Positions 47,440 through 58,000 of a stretch of 64,000 nucleotides of DNA are shown here, one piece after another. The DNA lies in contig NC_049991.1 in the NCBI RefSeq assembly GCF_000003815.2, positions 13,807,685 through 13,871,684 on the forward strand, in the 5' to 3' direction. The notes under the pieces were generated by a model that saw only the letters and a program-made list of their open reading frames with translations, had not been told where the DNA came from and did not search any database. Within the stretch, counting starts at the first letter, position 1; every line of letters begins with the position of its first letter. The DNA comes from Branchiostoma floridae (Eukaryota > Chordata > Leptocardii > Amphioxiformes > Branchiostomatidae). The translations under genes were made by a program, and so were the position numbers.

Positions 47440-50400
47440 TCATACAGGGTGGCCGGGCTTCCTGACGACATATTCCTCGGATTCTGAGGACCCATCTGAC
47501 TGGGACGCTCCCTCGTAATCCGACAGGTCCGTAGCGCTGGTGTCCTCTCCTGATATGGAGTCCCCGTCATAGTCCGACCCCAGGTCTGACTCGGACGAGT
47601 TGATGAAATCGTCGTCTCCCGTCATGGCGCCGTCTCCGGGTAAGGAGGAGTCCTCCTGCTCACTGTCGCTGTCCATGGTGCTGAAACGGTGGGTGTCATC
47701 CAGGTTCAGGAAGGAGCGCACCTCACTGGCTATTCTGTGGTGGTCCCTGGGGAACAGTAAGGTGTATAGATTAAGATAAACTGCTCTAGATAGATGGGTG
47801 TCGTCCAGGTTCAGGAAGGAGCGCGTCTCACTGGCTATTCTGTGGTGGTCCCTGGGGAACGGTAGGGGTACACATGTCTGTGTATTAAGGCAGACTGTTC
47901 TAGATTAGACTTAGGCATTCAGTCGTACAACATGGATCTGTGAATAGTTGCATCAGGCTGGTAAGTCACTGAGTACACAACCGAAGTTTCGCATAAAACA
48001 CACTGTACAAATGTGAATACATTGTACTTAACATTTGGGAAAGCATCCGTAAACGGCAATATCTAGCTGCAATGCAATGTGAACCGGTCAGAATTGCCCT
48101 GAGGAAGGTGACAGATGGTCACCAAAACGTCGGTGGAAATAAAGCAATGGTTGTGTAAAAAGAGTCTCTTTATTCAGTAGGGAATGGAGCAGTGATTACT
48201 CTGAAGGAAGTACAAGGGAACACAGTAGAAAACCTGCAGCCTGTTGCCATTGTTCTGTAGTATAATTTTACTAACTACTCGAATTGTACGTGTGTTACTT
48301 TTTGAATCACCCTGGTGTATTTTCATCATTTCAAGACAAAAGAAGCCAAACACATTTTTTCGTTTTCTGCATTTGCCCCAAGGGCATATTGTATCCATAA
48401 AAGTATGTAGTATCAAGTACAGTATGTATGAAGCATGATCCATAAAACTGAAAAAAAAAAGACATATCGAAGGATGGTATTGGGCAATATCCTCCTTCCC
48501 ACATTGCTCACTAATAATACAGTAACATCTCAATCAAGAATGTGCCTGTGTAACAAAGACATATCCATATCTCGATGAGGTGTTTCAGAGCAGGTGGTTA
48601 CAACTGACAATAGGAACAAATGCATGGGACAGTCCTTTGTCTCCTGGTAAATAAGGCACCCATCAAGCCTAGAATGGTGTGTGATTACTAGCATCAAGGG
48701 TAACAAAAGAAGAAAAGATTGGCTACAGTCTTTTCACACAAACCAAATTTTACTGGCCCATCACCAGTTGGCATGCCCACAGGACCTGTCTTTGTATTTA
48801 ATCTAATGTTTGCAGAAGAAAAGCAGAACTTCACTAGAAAAATACATTTATTATTGTTACAAATATCGACGTGCATGTTGCTTGGAGTGAGAGCTTATCT
48901 GTCTATTTGAAATTTGAACTACGCTATCAATGGTCTGTGTTCAACAACAAAAACTATTCATGCGAGCTTGTCTTACATCCCTTTGAAAGGAAAGTTTTAA
49001 GAGACATTATAGTTTATTCCCAGTGATATAAAAGAGAAACAAATAGTCACATATACAACAAACTAGAAAGCTAACATTTTCACAAAAAAAAGGAAACTAT
49101 TTTGCCCATAGCCTTTTTTCGAGCTACTCGCACACAGTACTGTACCATTAGGCTTACCCTATAGTATTGTGTACCAGTAAAAAAAACCCAACCTACTAGT
49201 ACATCTACTTTGGGCCAGATAATCAACATAACTATACTACACCATTAGGGTTGCTCTATAGTATTGTGAGGGAGCAAAAAAGAATTGTTCACAAATTGTA
49301 TTTACAATATACTGCTAATATGCTAAGGCAGCCCTATTGGGGTAAACATAATACATGTACTAGTAAGTCAAACGAATGCCCTACCTGTTGTCACCCAAGG
49401 TTGAGACCTCTGTCATGGGAATGGAGTATCCCGACTGGAAGGACAGGACAACATGGCTGCCTGTACCCAGGTACCGGAACGTCTCCTGTTCTACCTCCAC
49501 ACTTACTATGTTGTAAATATCTGCAACAACTGGAATAAGGGAAGCGCACCTGAGTTACACACATCAACTGGAATGAGGTAACCTTTACCTGCTATTGGTA
49601 ACAATAATTTATCTTTACCTGTCAGGTGAACTAATAATTTAGCATCAGGAATCCCTCCAGGCACACACAAGTCAAATATACTGAGTTGAAAATTGCCTGT
49701 TGGGGTGTCTATATATAAAACACTCCATAACACCAAGGAGCTTTTAGTTGATAAAAGTTTTTCAACTCAAACCAATTGTACCGTCTTATCTTCTAAATAT
49801 AATAATCAAAAGACACACTTAAAACTCATTTTCACAATAAACACTTCTTTTAAAATGATACACACGATATGAATATATAAGATTGACAAGATCATCAGGT
49901 TCCTACTTTCTCTTTGTTCCTGTTTGGGCCTGAGAATTGCCTGCATCAGACTGAACTTCTTCACCGTCACCTTCCCCGTCATCTTGTCAAATATACACTC
50001 CTGACATTCAACATAGACAGATGGAGTTAGGAGTGATGTAGAAAATAATATGTGGTACAGCAGAGAATATCAAACTGTAATTCATCTTCCATAATCATAA
50101 GCTGATGGGAATTTATGATTCTTCTTGAGAGATTATTTTTTATGTAAAGGTTACAGTACAAATAAAATTGTTTAAGCTTCAGGCCTCCCTTACAACATCT
50201 AGTATATGTTTACTCACACATTATATGAATATGCATTGTCTGTTGTTCTTCATCTTGCAAGCTTGAGGATTAAATACGATAGCATTCAGATGTGTGTAAA
50301 TAACTTAATAAGTAACACTGTGTCACAAACAAAAGATAGTGGACGCTGTTTGAAATGTCTGACCATTTAAAAAAAATCATATCCGGTTGCTTGAGTAATT

Positions 50401-51641
50401 TTTTTGGCATATCTTATTAGCTGGATGTCTAACCTTTCTTGACAAAGCAAGAAGTAACGTTACGTTTGATGTAAAGATAGGTGTGATGTGGTGGTTGCAC
50501 ATACTCAAACAAAGACTATAGTCCACCTACCTCCCAGTCCTCCATACAGGACACACCCACCACCAGACAGGCTGTGATGTAGAATAGACTCCACAGGATG
50601 TGGTCTGGAAAATTGTTAAGAAACTGTGATCATACTTTCTGTCATGGCTCCAATATTTTAGCCTCAATGCAAGCCTCCATGGCCATAGTGACCACTGAGT
50701 CAATCCTGGAGACAGCCCTAACCTCAAGATACCATTTATCCTGAGATTTCTTCAACATGCACAATTTTACACATAGTGATCATTACTCATTACTATTGGT
50801 TCAGCATACTAGTACCATATATTCACCCCTCTGCCAAATGCAAGCTGCAGCTCCTGTAGTGTTGTTCACAGTTACTGCATAGTATATGGCTTCTAACATC
50901 TAGTACATGTATGTTAACCCTCTCGTTATCAGTGTGAGGGTTAATATAAAGGAGTGTTGACAAAACCAGAACGTTTATTACCTCCACTGAAGTATGCAGC
51001 TCCCACCCCTACAGCTACAAAACCTGGCAGGTACACAGAAGATTTATATTACAGACGTAGTAGTACATAGGCACAACAAGAATGTCAAATATTCACATTG
51101 AATAACATCTTATGTAACACTTGGACTTTGATGACAAATTTTCAAATAATCATAGTCCTATTTCATAATTAGAATCCTCTACTGAGAGAAAATTACAAGA
51201 TGTATGAAAACCCTATTCTTTCATCTATTTGTTCATTCATAACCTTTGTCATCCATTCCATTAATTAACTCATTCATACATAATTCAATTCATTCATCAT
51301 TCATAATTTCATTCACAATACAGATGGAAATTGAAGGAGCTATTTATATACCGGGGTAAGTCATTGCTAGAATCCAAAGCCTGTGCCAGACTTCGTTTTC
51401 ATGCCTAATAAGGGTACCCAGATGTGGGACTACAATATTTGTAGTATACATGTATTTCAGAAAAACAGAATGCAATGTTGTAATGTATAACCTCCATCAG
51501 TTCATGGTCAAAGAGATAAACTACAACAGAAGGATACATAAATTTTCACTCACCTACGAGTAGGCTCCATGACCTGATCCCAGGCGACCTCTTCAAATAC
51601 AAGATCAGAGGAGTTTTCTTCTTGATTTTCATGTAAACCAT
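47440..51641 (-). CDS. CYBC1: cytochrome b-245 chaperone 1 (EROS) homologue
   Basis: Six coding exons on the minus strand: 51641-51554, 51023-50982, 50604-50531, 50000-49907, 49529-49385 and 47746-47440 (or 47851-47440). All junctions are GT-AG and phases agree. The product is 249 residues with the 47746 acceptor or 284 with the 47851 acceptor; human CYBC1 is 187. The family signature is clear: LKRSPGIRSWSLLVG near residue 17, two membrane segments (about 25-43 and 47-63), then CMEDWEE with IFDKMTGKV. A PH-like region follows with VEVEQETFRYLGTGSHVVL, and then an RSFLNL helix. EROS is an ER membrane chaperone that stabilises the gp91phox-p22phox heterodimer of the phagocyte NADPH oxidase. Here the C-terminus is extended by about 75 Ser/Asp/Glu-rich residues, apparently absent from the human protein. 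A 105-bp tandem duplication at the last acceptor gives two in-frame splice choices. It shares a divergent promoter with CIAO3. The start was chosen because it aligns within one residue of the human start. Confidence 0.92.
47690..47905 (-). repeat. 105-bp tandem duplication across the last CYBC1 intron/exon junction
   Basis: Two copies offset by exactly 105 bases each contain the end of the intron (ending GTTCCCCAG) and the beginning of exon 6 (GGACCACCACAGAATAGCCA). Acceptors therefore end just before 47746 and 47851. Divergence is a few substitutions in the exon part and more in the intron part. The stretch between the acceptors is open in frame for 35 codons. Confidence 0.93.
48040..48175 (+). 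repeat. retroelement 3'-tail-like repeat with a hammerhead-like motif
   Basis: CTGAGGA (48099-48105) is followed by a perfect 6-bp stem GGTGAC/GTCACC (48107-48112 and 48118-48123), then AAAACGTC (48124-48131) and AAATAAAG. This is the order of a hammerhead core with very short stem III, but one conserved G is replaced by A and an extra A precedes the stem. Motifs of this shape recur at the ends of retroelements, and hammerhead motifs are described in Penelope-like elements. The exact boundaries are uncertain. It lies in the last CYBC1 intron on the opposite strand. Confidence 0.5.
49144..49268. repeat. 97-bp offset direct duplication in CYBC1 intron 5
   Basis: ACCATTAGGCTTACCCTATA at 49144 recurs with two changes at 49241 (ACCATTAGGGTTGCTCTATA), both followed by GTATTGTG. 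Only this core is well conserved. Confidence 0.65.
50341..50443 (+). repeat. R1 repeat copy in CYBC1 intron 3
   Basis: Matches the R1 3' half: TGAAATGTCTGACC, CATATCCGGTTGCTTGAGTA, GGCATATCTTATTA and CTGGATGTCTAACC. Only the 3' side of the hammerhead-like region is retained. Confidence 0.8.
51222..51316. repeat. degenerate CATT/ATTC-rich simple repeat
   Basis: Repeated TTCATTCAT and CATTCAT units make up most of this segment inside CYBC1 intron 1. Confidence 0.7.
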
Positions 51642-52092
51642 CTTGTCCTCACTCCTCTCTCTTCTTGATTATCTCTCTAGAACAGTGAGATCTGTACTGA
51701 GTTTACAGTAACGTTACATCCCGGGCGGGCATCACGATCTGAAGATTGTACACTGTAAAGTGCGCCATATACATTACCAATACCTTGTTTGGTGCAAAAA
51801 AGCAGTAGCTAACGTGCCACTTGAAGTGTAAGCAGGTTAAGTCACTTAATCCTAAAGCACCACATAAAATATCCCGTCGAACATGCTGCTTTTCGTCGTG
51901 CCACTACAAAAAGAAAACCCGCACCAATATTTATTTACATTTACTTCCGGGTTACATCCAGCTTGTACTGCACCTGATTATCTTATCCAATCAAAATGTG
52001 CAACGAAAGAAAACCCACCAATCAAATTTGTTCAAGAGGTACTAACCAGCCAATCAGCAGTTAGTCTCTTGCACGTACGGTAAACTATCAAG
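51642..52092. promoter_or_regulatory. divergent CYBC1/CIAO3 promoter
   Basis: The start codons of CYBC1 (minus) and CIAO3 (plus) are 451 bases apart with no TATA box. Three CCAAT boxes, all on the plus strand, lie at 51987-51991, 52018-52022 and 52050-52054, with 31- and 32-base spacing, about three helical turns each. This is the arrangement of multi-site NF-Y promoters. The CIAO3 start codon is embedded in CAAGATGGCG, a match to the YY1 site often overlapping start regions of housekeeping genes. A shared bidirectional promoter is inferred from spacing and motifs. Confidence 0.65.
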
Positions 52093-55000
52093 ATGGCGTC
52101 GAAATTTAGCGGAGTTTTGCAACTGACAGACTTAGACGACTTTATCACTCCTTCACAGGTATGTGGAGTCATTTTCGTTATTTTACGGCGCACTATCATG
52201 TCTGTTTCATCATTTTAAGCTATTGGTACAAAGGCGGTACTCGTAGATAATTCAAGAGGCTTGTGCATTTGTAGAGAGTGCGCGTCAAGGAAACTTGTTT
52301 TTAGTCACAGACACTTTAAACTTTTGTTCGTATTTGATGAACGTAGCTCTACTGTCACCAAAGTCACACTTGCTTTGAGTCGTGATAGACACATCGGTGT
52401 CCTCTGAAATAAAGTTGTCACGGGACATTTACCGTCGTTGTGACAGCTATGCTGACCAAGATGTTCGGGACAACGATGCACATGCCATTGCACTACCAAA
52501 CATTTTCGCTAGATGGCACTTTTGAACTGCTACGCTAAAAAGTTTGTTTTGGTTCGTGGTCAGCTGGTGGAATGAATGAGGCCAAACTTTTCGATGAAAA
52601 CGTTGACACGATTGACAATTCTCTTATACAAATATAAGATTGAAGCTCAAAATGCACGAATTGTGAGAAGAACATTCTACCACTTTCTAAGACGAACAGG
52701 TGAACAAATAGACCTTGAAGTTGTTCAGACCCCGCCATTGCCTACATGCGCTGGGTCACGTAGTACGCACCGGTGTGATTGGCAACAGTGAGCACGTACA
52801 GTACGGTACAGGTCTTTGTGCGGGATAGAGTGGGCGTAACGGTACCGTGCTGTAAACAATAAGGACTGCACTGGCGATTTCTGCAAGTTCTGGGACTGTA
52901 GTTTTGCACAAAGAGCCGATTAAGATTGAAAGATTGAAGGGCGGTCCTAAGGAATCAGTATGCCATAGTCACAGAACTTCATAGGACTACAAAATGGACA
53001 AAGGACAGAAGAGAGCTGCGTGTTGTGGAGAGTGTGGCACAAAGGTGTTTTTCTAGGCTTTGATAAAGTTGTCAACATAGAGATTTATTGTATTGTGTAT
53101 AATTTGTACCAACAGTATTACTATATGTGTTAATTGTTGCTGTGACTGGAATTCAGGTCAAGGTAAAAATGTGCGCCTTTAACTGAAGTCTCGTAAATCA
53201 GCATTTGACAGGGCTGCATTGTCTCTTTAACCATGGTTTTCTTTTCCTTTTGGTGTTCCATTCCTGGAAGTCACGTCATGCCTAAATATGGAATTCTTTC
53301 TTACATTCCAGGAATGCATCAAACCTGTGAAGGTTGAGAAGACGGCGGGCGAGGTGGGGAAGATTAAGATTCACAATGACGGCAGCTACGTGCAGGTGGC
53401 ACAGGTGCGCATAGTGAAGAGACTTAACCTTCTCCCTTCCTTAGACTTAGAGCCATCCATGCATCTACAGTTATACTAGTATTCATGGCAGAAGTCAGCA
53501 GTTCATACTGTTTGTAACTGATTGTGCACGTCATTATCATTTTTTGCTTTGAAGAAGTTATAATTAGTTGGCCAGAGGAGGTCTGGCTTTTATGTGTTTT
53601 GTATGCACGGCCAGTTCAAGGCCTTTATTAGTAACTCATTATGCAAACTGGCTTTCACTTTTAACCCCCCCCCCCCTTGTCTACACAATGACGTTACAAG
53701 AATGTCCTTGGCTTATGTAGCAATTATGTAAAAAAAGGAGTGCCCATATACTTTCCACTTCATATTTAGCAGATGCTTTTTGTCTCACACATTCTATTGA
53801 TTTTTTTTCTAATATTGCCCAAACATTTGGCTGTGTGCCATGCCTTTTTTCTGGCTTTGGTTTGTGAATATGTACAATACCGTTACCTATATCTATGTCA
53901 TATACTGGTAACTGCTATTCCAGTATTTTGGGTAACCGAGTGTAATACAACAGCTAAAACAAATAGAACCTGGTCCAGTCTAGCTTTGTTTTTATTGATT
54001 TTATGAGTACTCCAGATTCTTATTGATTGTATGGGAGATTTAGAATTCTGGAGGATAATCCAGTATCATTATGTGATAATTTATAACAGACAGGGAGGAG
54101 ATTAGTGTTAATCCATTGTTGTTCTATGATGACAGACAGGTGAGGAAGTTAAGCTGCAGAAGGCTAAGATCACGCTGAACGACTGCCTGGCCTGCAGCGG
54201 CTGCATCACCTCTGCGGAGGCTGTCCTCATCACACAACAGAGCCAGGACGAGCTCTACAGGGTCTTACAACAAAACACACAAGCAGCACAGGTAAGAAAA
54301 AAAGTGCCAGTAAAATTTTACTGTATCATTTATTAGTACAGCAGAAGCATTGCACTCCCCATTTGCCAGCACATTTGTGCAATTATCCGGATGGTGCAAC
54401 AAAGCGTAGTTATGTAGCCAGACCGCATCACTATGGGACTTTTGGATTCTGTGCAATTAACAGAAGTGTGCAGTTATCCGTTGTGCAAGTAACTGGCTTC
54501 TACTGTACATGAAAATTTGGTCTTATCAGCGTGGTGTGAGGGATCCCAGCAGCAGTATAATCGAATACTGAATACTACTTCTATGAAAACATCTTTGTAA
54601 ACTTAAAAGCTGTTTTCTACTGTGTGTTCTTTGATGGAGCAAATTAGGTTTGTGACATCACAGAAAAGACTCTTAGTCATGGTAACTAATCCTTTCTGTT
54701 GTGTTGTGTCATGACTTGCTGACCAGAAAAAAAAGACACTCATAGAAAAAAACACTCATAGAATCTAATGCATTAAGTTACCATCTGTAATATTTGATGA
54801 ATATAATTGTAATCTGTAACTTGATAAATGATAGTCTGAGTATCAAAAGAAAGCTGCCAGCATCCTGAACATGTGGTAGTTCTGCCCAAGGCCAAAGATA
54901 GTGTGCAAACAGAAATTTCTAACAATCCATAATATTTGAACATGTAGTTCACATATAGATATGAACAAACACTTTTCTGATTACTGATGTATATTTAGAC

Positions 55001-58000
55001 TAGAAGGAGTTGACAAATATTGGAGGAATTTATTCGGGGCATTTTTCTGTTCCTTAAAAGTGATTGTAGGGAATAAGACACTTGCGACAGTCGTGTTGAG
55101 GTCACCTGAGTTATCGCCAAATGGCAGCCGCTCCAGACCCTTGCAATTTAGCCCTGCCTCCTCACAATTCAGCCCCTGGCTGCAAAGAGAAAGAGAAGTC
55201 AGCCCACCCAATAACCCATTAACAAAGTAAATCCTGTGTATGTGATTTTCCTACAGGATGGCGAGACATCGCAGGAGAAGTTAGTGGTGATCTCCATCTC
55301 TCCCCAGTCCAGAACATCTCTGGCTGCCAGGTACAACCTGTCCAGTCTGGAAACAGCCAGAAAACTCACCGGATTCTTTAAACAATTGGGTAAGTAGGAT
55401 GGAGAAATTTCCGAGCTGAAAGCATCTTCTCTAGAGCTATAACTTCATATGGAACAAGCTTCCTCATAATTGTTTCCTGATGGGTATAGCAATAAATATA
55501 ACCTAAACCTTTTCAAGACAAAAGTGTACATATGACATTACAATCCAGATATTGTAACACAAAACATTTAAGTAGGTCACATGGTCTTGATTTTTGGTGG
55601 AATGAAATTTCAAATAATTCAACCATTTTTGTGTTAGATATTGTACAGGGTGAGAATCAAGTTAAGAGCGCTGTGTTAATCGAGATATGACTATATGATG
55701 TTGCATTCTCATGATCGTTGTCCCGATTCTCCACAGGTGCCCATTATGTGTTTGACACGACGTTTACGCGAGACTTCAGCCTGCAGGAGAGCCAGAGAGA
55801 GTTCGTCCAGAGATTTCAGGGCAACGATGCGTCGGCCCCCCTCCCCATGTTAGCTTCTGCCTGTCCAGGTGAACCATGTCGATAAGTATAATGTACATGT
55901 ACTATTACTCCTGTACAAGTGATCACCTCTACATAAGGACCACCTTTCCAAATTGAACACTTCTTGATTTTTTTATAACAATTTCATTGACATAAGCATT
56001 AAGAATCCTATCTCCAGTGACCACCTGACCATATAGACCAGATGTTATTGGCCCCCGAAGTTGTCTTCTTAGGCAGTTTTTGTCATTGTTTTCGCAGTGT
56101 AGTGCAGTGAACTTAAAACCACCGCGAACACTCCACTTTCCTGCTACTGCGAAAGTAAATCCTCGCGAACTTAAAGGCATTTACAGTACTTGTTCCTTCC
56201 AGGTTGGATCTGCTATGCAGAGAAGACCCATGGGGAGTATGTGTTACCTTACATCAGCACCACCAAGTCTCCACAGCAGGTCATGGGGTCTCTGGTCAAG
56301 GATCACTTCTCCAAACAACAGGGGAAACCTCCTGACCAGGTCTGTATCCCCATACTGTCATACTCATATCTTACCCAGTTGTAAGTATACTTCAGTGAGC
56401 TACACCATCTGTCAAACTTTTGCTCAGGAGTGTGAAAAAGAAGATAGGCATTGTGAGATGTCATCAAAGACGTCTGCAAGAGGGACATGATGACTTTTTA
56501 TATTGGCACAGAGCATTGAGAAGACCTTGTAAATGATAGATCCAGCCATCACTTTCCAGTCAACTAAAATTAGGAGAAGCCAGACTGATGCACATGGTCG
56601 AAGAAAACCGGATCCTGAGAGAAGAACTCAACAGACCTGAGTCAGCTTACAGATGTACCCTATGTGGTAGAGACTGTACATGTCATTCTCATATAGGACT
56701 GTTTAGCCATAGCCAAAGCTGTAAGGTTGATATCAATATATAAGATGTCAATCCTTCTTTAATATACCTCAGAAAGTCTTTACACCAAAATTATCAAAGT
56801 CTTAAAGTTTTACTTTACTCCCAGTATTGCCCTCTGCTCCCAGTTAGCTTCACCAGTACTTTTATCTTGACTGTGTTTGAGAACTAACACTATGCTGTTA
56901 CTGTGGACCCCCAGATCTACCATGTGACTGTGATGCCCTGTTTTGATAAGAAGCTGGAGGCCTCCAGAGAAGACTTCTACAGCGATGTGTACAGAACCAG
57001 GGATGTGGACTGTGTCATCACTTCTGGTGAGTCCTGCAAACAAAATCTGTTCAGTTCCGTTCACCCATAAGCAACAGTTATAGATGACGTGGACTGTCTC
57101 ATTACTTCTGGTGAGTCCTAAAAACAGAATCTGTTTGATTGAACACCCATAAGCAACAGTTGTAGTTAGTGACATATTTTGATGACAAAAAAACTACATT
57201 CAAAAGCTACTCTCCTTGATCACACTGTGGTCTGCTGTTTATAGGTGTCATTCTAACTTAGCAAAAACAAGTGCTTTAAAAAAGCTGGCATTTTGCCAAG
57301 GTTTGCGTGTGTACACGTTTTTTTCTAGTTATTGGAATGTGCTGAAACTATTGTTTATATTAAATGGATGTAAAAAAGGAAACAAGAACAATTGAAAATC
57401 ACCCTCCCCTGGACTAGATCCCGGGTCGCACGGACCGTAGCTCTGCAAATCAGGCTGACCTCAGAGGTATTTGTGTAGTGACCCCTGAACCCAGAAATCA
57501 CTTCCCTGCATCCTACTGCACTTTTCAGAAAATGATATCTCAGCAATCGTTTACCCCCTGCTTTAACATTTTTACATTGTCACGGTCTCCATAGTACATA
57601 CTACAAATCTGGTAAGTTAGAAGGTCCAGTTCTTTTTCGATAATACAGGGCGATCAATGAAAAATCGTGGCAATTTCCATTTTCGCACTGGAAATCCTAC
57701 TAATGAATATTAACTAAGTCGCAAAGGAATCTGGGATAGGCTATATGTAACTGTTATATATAGATATATATATACGATTTATTTGGAAAACATTTCATCT
57801 TTATGAATTGGTAATACGACATTAAAATGTAAGAGCAATAATTTGATTATATGCTGCATCAATCTTAGGAATATCATACTTCATTCATTTAATCTAATCA
57901 AATATCAGGCCCCATTACGGACCACAAACAATGACTCATGACAGAGCTTTTAAGAAGTATACAAATGCATTGCAGATTTTATCAGGTCCGTTCATCTCAA

